Below the pieces are notes generated by a model. It saw only the letters and a list, made by a program, of their open reading frames with translations, did no database searches and was not told the origin of the DNA. Made by a program: the position numbers and the translations under genes. This document shows, piece by piece, positions 7,695 through 15,349 of a DNA stretch of 26,462 nucleotides. The stretch is from assembly GCA_964437465.1 (NCBI GenBank), contig CAYTGI010000015.1, positions 1-26,462 on the forward strand, in the 5' to 3' direction. The stretch is from JAGQLF01 sp964437465 (GTDB lineage: Bacteria > Patescibacteriota > Dojkabacteria > J137). Each line of letters opens with the position of its first letter. The stretch's first letter is position 1.

Positions 7695-8978
7695 ATGGAA
7701 AACATTCTTAACGATCCAGTTGTAATAGAAAACTTATCAAATATACTTTCTGCTGGATTTATAGCTTTTGTCATCTCATTTTTAACTACACCTTGGGTAG
7801 GAAAGCTAGCCTACTTAATTAAAGCAATTGACTTAGCTCCTAACTTAAGATCAAAAACTGATAAATCTTTACCTTCAAGAATAAATGAAGGAACTAAGCC
7901 TAGGCTTGGTGGGCTAGCTATGTTTATTGCAATTTTTATAACTTTATTAATTACAACTCCAACTTTTGAGATTGGTCCAGAAAATTTTGTTAGTTCAGTT
8001 GGAATTCTTCTGGGTATTGCGATAATTACTTTTATAGGGTTTTTAGATGATAAATATGAGATTCCAGGAATTTATCAACTATTTGGACATGTCGCAGCAG
8101 CAATTGTACTAATTTACTTTGGAATTTCAATCCCTGATAATATATCATTTCTTGGCTTATCAATAGATTTAAATACACTGTCGAGAGTAATTGAGATTGG
8201 TGCAATTCAATATGAACTTACACTGCCAGGAGACTTAGTTACAGTTGTCTGGGTTGTGATGATAATAAACTTTATAAATTGGGTTGGTGGTGTAGATGGA
8301 TTGAATTTATCTTTGAGCTCTGTAATAGCCTTTACTATGTTACTTTTTGCTTTAAGTGCATCAAACATTCCTTTAGCAATATTGATTTCAATCCACATTG
8401 GAGCGAACATGGGATTATTTCCTTATAATTACTATCCATCTCACATTATTCCAGGATCAATTGGAGATTATATAAACGGTTATTTAATCGCAGTATTCGC
8501 ATTACTTGGCGATACTAGATGGACAATAACAGCTATGATTCTTGCAATACCTTTAATTGATGCTCTATTAGTAATTTGGGCTAGAGTGAGGCAACATCCC
8601 GAGGTTCTGAAAAATCCACTTAAAATTCTTTCAATTAGCGACACAAACCACCTCCACCATAGACTTATGGCTGCTGGCTACTCAAGAAAGACAGTAATGT
8701 TAATTGAAATTGCTCTCGTATCAATAGTAAGTGCTATTGCTATAGTTTTTGGGATTAACGCAGAGCCTGATGATACTAGTGATCAATTAATTATTGCTTT
8801 TGTAGTTGTAATGACATTTATTCTAGTGATGTTCACTACTGTAGCTATACTAAAAGAGAGAGGTTCAAAAAGAACTAGAGTTGTAACTATCCCAACCGAA
8901 CAAAAAGAAGAGGCTGTTGTTAGGGTTATTATTGATGATGAGGAAGAGGATGATGATTATGAGAGGTTTGCATACTAA
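7695..8978 (+). CDS. WecA/TagO-family polyprenyl-phosphate GlcNAc-1-phosphate transferase
   Basis: This polytopic enzyme of 427 residues belongs to the family that moves a sugar-1-phosphate from a UDP-sugar to undecaprenyl phosphate, the first step of surface polysaccharide or teichoic acid synthesis. It shows about ten hydrophobic segments, PRLGG (69-73), FLDDKYE with the Asp pair (about 119-120), NWVGGVDGLN (about 195-204) and NHLHHRL (about 318-324). The last motif is the HxHHR type of WecA/TagO, not MraY. One oddity is that the conserved FMGDxGS-like loop reads PGSIGDYING (253-262), which places Ser where the metal-binding Asp is expected. The final 40 residues are charged, ending in an acidic DDEEEDDD run. 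It overlaps the convergent kinase-like pseudogene by 4 bases. Confidence 0.85.
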   Translation: MENILNDPVVIENLSNILSAGFIAFVISFLTTPWVGKLAYLIKAIDLAPNLRSKTDKSLPSRINEGTKPRLGGLAMFIAIFITLLITTPTFEIGPENFVSSVGILLGIAIITFIGFLDDKYEIPGIYQLFGHVAAAIVLIYFGISIPDNISFLGLSIDLNTLSRVIEIGAIQYELTLPGDLVTVVWVVMIINFINWVGGVDGLNLSLSSVIAFTMLLFALSASNIPLAILISIHIGANMGLFPYNYYPSHIIPGSIGDYINGYLIAVFALLGDTRWTITAMILAIPLIDALLVIWARVRQHPEVLKNPLKILSISDTNHLHHRLMAAGYSRKTVMLIEIALVSIVSAIAIVFGINAEPDDTSDQLIIAFVVVMTFILVMFTTVAILKERGSKRTRVVTIPTEQKEEAVVRVIIDDEEEDDDYERFAY

Positions 8979-10009
8979 GACTCTAAAAGTCTTTGAACTC
9001 CTCGTACAAAATTTTGCATAACTCCATTATTGTTATATCTTATTAGATATTCAATTAGTTGATCAATATTCCTTCTTTTTGAAGTGTGAGGATTTATAAA
9101 AGGATTCATCCCTACTACACCAAATTCTTTTAAGATTCTTGCTAATGAGAATGAGTCATACTTATTAACATCAAGATTAGTACTTGCAAGAGTAAAATCA
9201 TCAAGAAATAATTTGGGTCTATAACCTTTGTTTCTCATATGATTTGCATAATTTCTCCAACCAGCTTCAATTAATCTATATTTTTGCCTAACAGTTTTAT
9301 TCTTCCCTGAACCAGATTGAGTTGCTTGTATTAATGCATTTTCAATGAATGCTTCAGGAGGAGCATATCCATCAGTAAAACCAAGCTGTCCTCTTCTACC
9401 GTTAACCTGAATCGAAAGATCATCTTCAGCAATCCTTTTTAAATGTGCAAAATCAATTATAGTAACATTCCCTTCTGCATCTACTAATACATTATCAGGA
9501 GTTAAGTCACTCATAATAAAGCCTTGGGAATTTAGATATTATAGCGTTCTTGCTATTTTTAATCCTAAACTTGCAATTTCAAAGTGGTTTAACTCTTTCG
9601 ATTGAACAAATTCCTCAAAAGTTATTCCATAGTCTGGAAAGAATAAGGATCTTACAGAATTTAAATGTTTTTGAGGGTTATTAAGAAATTCATTAAATGT
9701 AACAACACCTTCTTCAGATTCTATTCCTAAAGGTTCAGCAATTCTAGCAAAGTCATTTGTATTGAGTCCAAGTTCAGCATTGTAAATTTTAATTAAATTT
9801 AAAGTATGCTTAGCTAGTTCATTTTGTAATGCTGAGAATTAGGCTTGTCTCTTCTCAGGACTAGCTTCGGGATCAATTGTTTTCCACACCACTTCTTTTA
9901 AACCTTCTTCTTGAAGAATAGGCGGCATCTCATTCCCAGTAAGAAGAAAAACAGGTCTATCACCAAACTGAACAATACCTTCTCTTTTTGGCTCAAGTGA
10001 ATCTGTCAT
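8975..10009 (-). pseudogene. Protein-kinase-like gene with two in-frame TAA stops
   Basis: Reading from the ATG at 10009, one 345-codon frame runs to the TAG at 8975-8977. It is interrupted only by TAA at codon 57 (9839-9841) and codon 157 (9539-9541). The conceptual protein looks like an atypical Ser/Thr kinase. It has a beta3-type lysine in EVVWKTID, an alpha-C-like helix, and YLNSQGFIMSDLTPDNVLVD in place of the HRDxxxxN catalytic loop. DFA replaces DFG, and an APPEAF motif resembles APE. The second stop falls just before YLNSQG. Both stops are one C-to-T step from CAA (Gln). No frameshifts are seen, and a good promoter remains, so decay is recent or the stops are sequence errors. The last 179 codons (from 9514) are open and could only yield a C-lobe fragment. 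Confidence 0.8.
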
Positions 10010-10018
10010 AAGCAAGGA

Positions 10019-10046
10019 ATTATATTACAAACTAAACTTTTGTAAA
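10019..10046 (-). promoter_or_regulatory. Promoter of the kinase-like pseudogene
   Basis: On the minus strand, TTTACA (10041-10046), a 16-base spacer and TATAAT (10019-10024) form a near-consensus promoter. The -10 ends 9 bases before the ATG, giving a very short leader or none. Confidence 0.6.
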
Positions 10047-10057
10047 AAAAAATGAGC

Positions 10058-10066
10058 TGATATAAT
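10058..10066 (+). promoter_or_regulatory. Extended -10 promoter of metG; predicts leaderless mRNA
   Basis: TGA-TATAAT ends 5 bases before the metG ATG at 10072, so transcription would begin at or beside the start codon. The context TATAATCA-3 bases-ATG repeats the alkD arrangement. Confidence 0.65.
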
Positions 10067-10071
10067 CATCT

Positions 10072-11535
10072 ATGTCAGACAAGTTTTACCAAACTACAAC
10101 ACTTCCATACGTTAACGCTGAGCCCCATATTGGTCATACGCTTGAGTTCATCCAAGCAGATGTTGTAGCGAGATTCATGAGGAAAAAAATTGGTGAAGAG
10201 AATGTTTGGTTTAATTTAGGGGCAGATGAAAATGGCTTGAAAATGTACCAAAAAGCTCAGGAAGCAGGTGTTACTCCTCAAGAATATGTGGATAGGTTTT
10301 CTCAAAGATGGAAGGAGTTTTGTGAGCTATTTATGATATCTTACGACACATTTTATAGAACGTCAGACCCTTCACATCATAAAATGGCACAAGAGAGATG
10401 GAAGAAAAGTGTTGAACGAGGAGATATATATAAAAAAGAATATACTGGTCTTTACTGTGTTGGATGTGAAGAGTTTAAAACTGATAAACAGCTAGTTGAT
10501 GGAAATTGTCCTGATCACGGTAAGCCTCCCGTAAAGGTTTCAGAAGAAAATTACTTTTTTAAATTATCTAAATATAGAGATGAGTTACTTAGTTGGTTAG
10601 AGGGTGATGTACTAATACCAAAACATAAGAAAAAAGAACTCAAAAACTGGATTGCGAATATGGAAGATATTTCTGTATCTCGTGTTAAAGAAAAATTACC
10701 TTGGGGAGTTGAGGTACCTGGAGATTCCTCTCAGGTCATGTATGTTTGGTTTGATGCTCTAACTGATTACATAAATGTCCTACAAAATCCTGAAGCATTT
10801 AAGAGAGATGATAGTTTTAATAAACAGGTAGGAATTGATAATTGGTGGCCTGGGATACAGTTTTTTGGTCCTGACAATTTAAGATTTCAGGGTGGAGTAT
10901 GGCAAGGTATGCTAGCTTCATTTGAGATGGAACATACAAGAAAACTATTAAATCATGGTATGGTTTTAGCAAGTGATGGAACAAAAATGTCTAAATCTAA
11001 AGGCAATGGGGTTTCCCCATTCGAGCAGGAAGAAAAGTATGGAGTTGAAGCGGTGAGATTTTATCTTATTGCAGGTATAGCAACGTTTACAGACTCGCCT
11101 TATAAAGAAGAAGATTTAGTTAACCTATATAATGCTCATCTAGCAAATAACTATGGGAATCTTTTAAACAGAGTGATTCACCTGATAAATAAATATGAGG
11201 TAGAGCTGTCTGAGCCTGAAGAGTCTTTCAAAAGAAAGGTTTTAGATCTTTCAGAGATCGCTGATGATAATTATATAAACTACAATCTTCAAGATTCAGT
11301 TAATAAAATTATCGAAATTGCTAGTTTAGGAAATGAATATATATCTGAAAAACAACCTTGGAATAAAGAGGTTTCAGAAACAGATCGTGAGAAGATTTTG
11401 AGTAATCTAATATTTTTGCTCAAAAAAGTTACCGAACTCTATTCTCCGGTACTACCAGAGAGCACAAAAAAAGCTAGATCAATGTTAGATAATCTAGAAG
11501 CAGGTGTTCTTTTTGAAAAGCTAGAACTTAGGTAA
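10072..11535 (+). CDS. metG: Methionyl-tRNA synthetase
   Basis: This class I synthetase charges tRNA-Met. The HIGH signature is at residues 19-22 and KMSKS at 305-309. A single zinc knuckle is formed by C129, C132, C146 and H149, in the connective-peptide domain. The C-terminal 150 residues form the helical anticodon-binding domain. The protein ends at 487 residues, without the appended EMAP-like tRNA-binding domain found in some bacterial MetRS. Two active-site motifs are unusual: LGADENG where TGTDEHG is typical, and FGPDNLRFQ where GKDIxxFH is common. Upstream lies an extended -10 element only 5 bases from the ATG. The 3' end overlaps the convergent anchored protein by 15 bases. Confidence 0.95.
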   Translation: MSDKFYQTTTLPYVNAEPHIGHTLEFIQADVVARFMRKKIGEENVWFNLGADENGLKMYQKAQEAGVTPQEYVDRFSQRWKEFCELFMISYDTFYRTSDPSHHKMAQERWKKSVERGDIYKKEYTGLYCVGCEEFKTDKQLVDGNCPDHGKPPVKVSEENYFFKLSKYRDELLSWLEGDVLIPKHKKKELKNWIANMEDISVSRVKEKLPWGVEVPGDSSQVMYVWFDALTDYINVLQNPEAFKRDDSFNKQVGIDNWWPGIQFFGPDNLRFQGGVWQGMLASFEMEHTRKLLNHGMVLASDGTKMSKSKGNGVSPFEQEEKYGVEAVRFYLIAGIATFTDSPYKEEDLVNLYNAHLANNYGNLLNRVIHLINKYEVELSEPEESFKRKVLDLSEIADDNYINYNLQDSVNKIIEIASLGNEYISEKQPWNKEVSETDREKILSNLIFLLKKVTELYSPVLPESTKKARSMLDNLEAGVLFEKLELR

Positions 11536-12117
11536 TGTATTTACTTTTTTAACTTTTGGAAGAGTACTCTCTTTAATCTCTATAGAGTCTAATTTCACCT
11601 CACCTTCTTCTACAAAAAATTTTAAAGGCTGTTGGCCAGATTCTAATTCTAAATCCTTAATTTCTATTTCTTCACCTTTAGAAAAAGTAAATGATTCGTT
11701 AGAGATATTAATTTTAACTATACCATCCAACTGAGAGTTAAATATCACGTTAAATAATCCTTTCTCATCATTATAAAAATTTATTAAAAAATACTCACCC
11801 TCTTCAAAAAGAATATAAGGAGATTCAAAGTTATTATTATCAAAAACATCTATGCCATAATCACTTAAAAAATTGCCCTTATTGATTGATGTATTTTCTA
11901 CAAACTCTGCTATATATATCTCAGATTCTATCTCAATTTTTAACTCTGATTCTACAAAATTCCTATAAGAAAATGCCCCCTGGACTTCTCCGTTTTCTTC
12001 GGATGCAAAGCTATACTCAATTTCTTGCTCGTTCTGTAAGACAATAAATGCAATAATAGTTAAGACTGTAATACCAAGAATTATTATTATGTCTAATGGA
12101 TATTTATTTTTATTCAT
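11521..12117 (-). CDS. Hypothetical membrane-anchored extracytoplasmic protein
   Basis: This 198-residue protein is not recognised. Residues 9-27 (IIIILGITVLTIIAFIVL) form one N-terminal membrane anchor after a short basic segment. The remaining 170 residues are acidic, Asn- and Glu-rich and predicted beta-rich, consistent with a domain outside the membrane. No lipobox is present. A TATAAT ends 6 bases before the ATG, predicting a leaderless mRNA. It is divergent from ftsE and convergent with metG, so the neighbours say little about function. Confidence 0.7.
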   Translation of the reverse strand: MNKNKYPLDIIIILGITVLTIIAFIVLQNEQEIEYSFASEENGEVQGAFSYRNFVESELKIEIESEIYIAEFVENTSINKGNFLSDYGIDVFDNNNFESPYILFEEGEYFLINFYNDEKGLFNVIFNSQLDGIVKINISNESFTFSKGEEIEIKDLELESGQQPLKFFVEEGEVKLDSIEIKESTLPKVKKVNTLPKF

Positions 12118-12123
12118 TAAAGT

Positions 12124-12129
12124 ATTATA
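12124..12129 (-). promoter_or_regulatory. -10 element for the 198-residue anchored protein
   Basis: A perfect TATAAT on the minus strand ends 6 bases before the ATG at 12117, which places the transcript start at the start codon. Confidence 0.55.
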
Positions 12130-12137
12130 AAATAGTT

Positions 12138-12178
12138 TTGACTAAGACTTCAAAAGAATATATGTTTATATGTATACT
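12138..12178 (+). promoter_or_regulatory. Candidate ftsE promoter
   Basis: TTGACT (12138-12143), a 17-base spacer and TATGTT (12161-12166) make a recognisable promoter. TATACT at 12173-12178 is an alternative -10. Either would give a leader of roughly 15-30 bases before the GTG start of ftsE. Confidence 0.4.
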
Positions 12179-12201
12179 GGTTTAACTTTTAATAAAAATT
12201 A

Positions 12202-13536
12202 GTGGTTCATTTTAAAGATGTTTCAAAAATATATCCAAACGGACTAGCAGCAGTTAAAGATGTTAGCTTTTTTGTTGACGAAGGAGAGTTTGTATTTTTA
12301 ATAGGTCCCTCAGGTAGCGGTAAGACTACTTTAATTGAACTTTTAATTAGAGACTTAAAACCAAGTAGCGGGAGAATATATCTAAATGATTATGATATAA
12401 CTCACATATCAAGAGGAAGAATATATACTCTTAGGAGGCAGATAGGAGTTATTTTTCAAGATTATAAGTTAGTCGAGGATAAAACTGCTTATGAAAATGT
12501 AGCTTTTGCTATGGAAGCTGCTGGGAAAAAGAAACACGAAATAAAAGAAACAGTTCCATACGTTCTTGATGTTGTAGGATTAGCCGACAGGATGAAGGCA
12601 TTTCCAGTTCAGCTATCTGGCGGGGAACAACAGAGGGTGGCTATAGCAAGAGCAATAGCAAACAATCCAAAGATCTTGATTGCTGATGAGCCAACTGGTA
12701 ACTTGGACCCTGCTAGTGCATGGGATATTGTTCAGGTACTTACAAAAATTAATAACTGGGGTACAACAGTTATTATGTCAACACACGGAACAGATATCGT
12801 CAATACACTAAACAAAAGAGTAATACAGATGGAACGTGGAATAATAGTTAGAGACGATAATGAAGGTCAGTACGAATTTAGTAGCGAAAAAGAAGAGCAC
12901 GAAATACAAGAAATTTTAGAAGAGGCTGAGCAACAAGCTTCAAATACTAAAACATCATTTAAGGTCAATTTATCTTCGAATAAAGAAGTTCAAGAAGCTC
13001 CTCTTCAACAAAAAAAGGGATTTTTTACAAATATATTTGGAGGTAAGAAAAAAGCAGAATCCCAACCGTCAATAATGGATGAGCTAGAAGCCCCTATTGA
13101 AGATCGAGAAGAATCACAAGATCACGAGGATCAAAATCAATCGGATAATTCAGTTGAAAACTCGAAAAATCTTGAAGGAACTCCTGAAGAGATTGGTAAG
13201 AAAGTTGAAGATAACAGTAACATCAAAGATAATAATAATGAAGAAAAGAGTACGGCTTCTACTGGTCTTGCTTCTTCTAGAAAAAAAACAGAGAAAAAGA
13301 AAAAAAAGAGCAAAATAAGTTCTGAGCTTGAAAAAAAGTTAAAAGAATATTCAGATATGGATGTAGAGTATCTTAACTTACCAAAAAATATTATTAATGA
13401 TCTAAAAAAGGATGGTTACGATACTGTTGGTAAGATAGTTAACGATGGTCCGGAAAAACTTTCAGAAAAAATAGATATTGATTCTGAAGAGGTTATAATG
13501 ATAGCTAAAGCTTTAGAGAAAATTGTTACAGAGTAA
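12202..13536 (+). CDS. ftsE: Cell-division ATPase FtsE with long charged C-terminal extension
   Basis: FtsE is the ABC ATPase that drives FtsX to control septal peptidoglycan hydrolysis. Residues 1-220 are a complete FtsE: Walker A GPSGSGKTT (35-43), Q-loop Gln86, signature LSGGEQ (138-143), Walker B ILIADE (158-163) and H-loop His195. A GTG start places the canonical HFKDVSKIYPNG at the N-terminus. Typical FtsE ends near residue 225, but this one continues to 444. The extension has a Glu/Lys/Asn-rich disordered linker (about 221-370) with an amphipathic KGFFTNIFGGKKK. It ends in a compact helical domain (about 386-441: LPKNIINDLKKDGYDTVGKI and following), resembling helix-hairpin-helix/SAM-like repeats. 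ftsX follows 3 bases downstream. Confidence 0.93.
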   Translation: MVHFKDVSKIYPNGLAAVKDVSFFVDEGEFVFLIGPSGSGKTTLIELLIRDLKPSSGRIYLNDYDITHISRGRIYTLRRQIGVIFQDYKLVEDKTAYENVAFAMEAAGKKKHEIKETVPYVLDVVGLADRMKAFPVQLSGGEQQRVAIARAIANNPKILIADEPTGNLDPASAWDIVQVLTKINNWGTTVIMSTHGTDIVNTLNKRVIQMERGIIVRDDNEGQYEFSSEKEEHEIQEILEEAEQQASNTKTSFKVNLSSNKEVQEAPLQQKKGFFTNIFGGKKKAESQPSIMDELEAPIEDREESQDHEDQNQSDNSVENSKNLEGTPEEIGKKVEDNSNIKDNNNEEKSTASTGLASSRKKTEKKKKKSKISSELEKKLKEYSDMDVEYLNLPKNIINDLKKDGYDTVGKIVNDGPEKLSEKIDIDSEEVIMIAKALEKIVTE

Positions 13537-13539
13537 AAA

Positions 13540-14637
13540 ATGTTTGGAAGAATATTAACTAATACAAGAAAACACATTTTTAGAAGTGGCTGGGTTGGCT
13601 GGGCTTCTGTTTTTGTTATGACTCTAGCATTTTTAGTAGCTAGTATTTTTGGAGGACTGGCGTTAGTTGCAAACCTTTATGTAAATTACATAGAGAGTAA
13701 AAGCAATATGCTTGTATTTTTTGATGTAGGAATGGATCCAGACATAATTGAAAGCCTTCAAGATAAATGGCAGGAAGAGGAAGCTATAAGTGAGATTGTA
13801 TTTATGTCTGAAGAGGAAGCATTTAATTTCTATTCATCTTATACATCAAGAGTGGTTCCTGAGCAATATCAGGTTTTAACTAGATTTGAAGAGAAGAAAT
13901 TACCTTCAAGTTTAGAAATTAAAATTAGGTCACTAAACGATTTAGATGAGGTACAGAGAACTTTGCAAAAAGATATTGCTGAAGAAAATCAAAAATTAAT
14001 AATATTAGAACTTGATGGCGAAGAAACCAGTATCGAACAAGTTGATCAAGGCACAGAGGAAGAGTTAGTTCAAGGAGATGGAGAGCAACAAGAAAGTGAA
14101 ATTAAAGAGAAGGAGCCTTTAGCTGAAGGAACAAGGTACAAATATTCCGATGAAGTTAATGAACCACCAATAAATCTTATTGTTGATAATGAAAATTTAG
14201 AAGTTCTTAAAGAAGTGTTCTTTAATGTAAGAATAGCTGGTCTTGCAGCACTCTCTCTACTATTTGTCTTTGTAAGTATATTTATATTTATGACTGTTGA
14301 GTTTAGGCTGTATAATCAAAAGGACGAGATAGGAGTTATGCAGTTAGTTGGAGGAAGCCTTTTATTCATTAGAGCACCGTATATTTTGGAAGGTGGGTTT
14401 TATGGTCTATTAGGAGCAATTCTTTCATCAGGTGTAATCGCTGGTATTCTTGGAACAATTTTTATCATAAATGAAGACTCTACATTAACAAGATATCTAT
14501 ATGATACTTTTGGACAATTACCTTGGCCAGAGATTCAAACTCTTGACTGGTTAATAATTACTTCAGCTTTAGGGTTAATAGGTTTCTTACTTGGTGCAAT
14601 AAGTAGTTACTTTTCAATAAGAAGATATATTAGATAA
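13540..14637 (+). CDS. ftsX: Cell-division permease-like protein FtsX
   Basis: FtsX is the membrane partner of FtsE and relays ATP hydrolysis to cell-wall hydrolases outside the cell. The 365 residues show the FtsX arrangement: TM1 (about 20-47), a large extracytoplasmic loop, TM2 (about 230-254), TM3 (about 278-312) and TM4 (about 334-358), with the FtsX/MacB-type cytoplasmic loop EFRLYNQKDEIGVMQLVGGS. The external loop is longer than usual because of an acidic, Gln/Glu-rich insertion at about 163-200 (EEELVQGDGEQQESEIKEKE). It is the second gene of ftsE-ftsX-orf-secG. Confidence 0.92.
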   Translation: MFGRILTNTRKHIFRSGWVGWASVFVMTLAFLVASIFGGLALVANLYVNYIESKSNMLVFFDVGMDPDIIESLQDKWQEEEAISEIVFMSEEEAFNFYSSYTSRVVPEQYQVLTRFEEKKLPSSLEIKIRSLNDLDEVQRTLQKDIAEENQKLIILELDGEETSIEQVDQGTEEELVQGDGEQQESEIKEKEPLAEGTRYKYSDEVNEPPINLIVDNENLEVLKEVFFNVRIAGLAALSLLFVFVSIFIFMTVEFRLYNQKDEIGVMQLVGGSLLFIRAPYILEGGFYGLLGAILSSGVIAGILGTIFIINEDSTLTRYLYDTFGQLPWPEIQTLDWLIITSALGLIGFLLGAISSYFSIRRYIR

Positions 14638-14654
14638 TTTTTAAAAAAAAGAAA

Positions 14655-15065
14655 ATGAAAGGATTTTACCAATGGTTGATTGGATTTATAGTTTTTTATT
14701 TCATAGCTTACATTTTTCAAAATGTTATAAGATTTAATTCACCTTCAAATGGTTTTGATGGGGTATTTATTTCAGCTACTATCTTTGGTCTGCTTGTAGC
14801 ATTTTTACCAACAATTCTAGGATTTTTTAAGATAAAAGAGTCTAACGGAGCACTTTTGTTAGGAGGTCTTGTTGTTAATTTTTTATTTTATTTTCTTGGA
14901 TATTATCTTTTAAATCTTTTTGCGATTGCAGACTCGGGGGTTGTTTTCTTTTTTCACCCTGCAACTACAATAACAATAACGGATAAAGTTCTTGGATTAA
15001 TTTTGATTAGTTTGGTTTCATCAGCTATAATTGTCGCACTACAATCATTAAATAATAAAAAATAA
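14655..15065 (+). CDS. Hypothetical four-helix membrane protein
   Basis: This 136-residue protein is almost entirely hydrophobic, with about four membrane segments: 5-22, 36-57, 66-90 and 113-131. No family is recognised. It sits 17 bases after ftsX, and its TAA stop overlaps the secG ATG by one base (TAATG), so it is probably translated together with secG. A structural or phage-holin-like role cannot be excluded on sequence alone. Confidence 0.75.
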   Translation: MKGFYQWLIGFIVFYFIAYIFQNVIRFNSPSNGFDGVFISATIFGLLVAFLPTILGFFKIKESNGALLLGGLVVNFLFYFLGYYLLNLFAIADSGVVFFFHPATTITITDKVLGLILISLVSSAIIVALQSLNNKK

Positions 15066-15298
15066 TGAATATTGAAGATGTCTTAAAATATGTAGTAGCA
15101 GGAATATCGCTTGCTATAATCATATTTGTACTATTGCAAACAAGAAGTGGAGGGCTAGGTACTGTTTTTGGTGGCTCATCAGGTGGAGACTTATACAAAT
15201 CTAGGAGAGGTTTTGAAGCCTTTTTATACAATGGAACGATAGTACTAGGAATCCTTTTTGCTGTATTTTCACTTGGAATAGCAATTATAAGTGCTTAG
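15065..15298 (+). CDS. secG: Preprotein translocase subunit SecG
   Basis: SecG is the small auxiliary subunit of the SecYEG channel and assists SecA-driven protein export. The 77 residues have two membrane helices (about 7-25 and 52-75) joined by the typical SecG loop QTRSGGLGTVFGGSSGG, followed by a basic RRGFEAFLYNGTI. Length and topology match the family. Start and stop overlap with the preceding membrane-protein gene, and the solute-binding protein gene follows after 51 bases. Confidence 0.9.
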   Translation: MNIEDVLKYVVAGISLAIIIFVLLQTRSGGLGTVFGGSSGGDLYKSRRGFEAFLYNGTIVLGILFAVFSLGIAIISA

Positions 15299-15312
15299 TA
15301 TTCTTCTAAAAG

Positions 15313-15342
15313 TACTAATCTGTTAGAATAATTTGATTAGTA
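15313..15342. repeat. 8-bp inverted repeat just upstream of the solute-binding protein gene
   Basis: TACTAATC (15313-15320) and GATTAGTA (15335-15342) are perfect reverse complements with a 14-base spacer, ending 7 bases before the ATG at 15350. It could be an operator or an mRNA hairpin controlling initiation. It lacks a T-tract, so it is not a typical terminator of the secG unit. Confidence 0.4.
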
Positions 15343-15349
15343 ATAAAAA

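Noticed and set aside
7600..7750. MraY assignment for the phosphoglycosyltransferase
   Set aside because: The enzyme has HLHHRL of the WecA/TagO branch, not the histidine-rich motif typical of MraY, and it lies away from the mraZ cluster.
8975..10009. Reassignment of TAA to Gln as explanation for the two stops in the kinase-like gene
   Set aside because: TAA is used as the terminal codon of many intact genes here (nusA, metG, PBP, secG), so a recoded TAA is not tenable.
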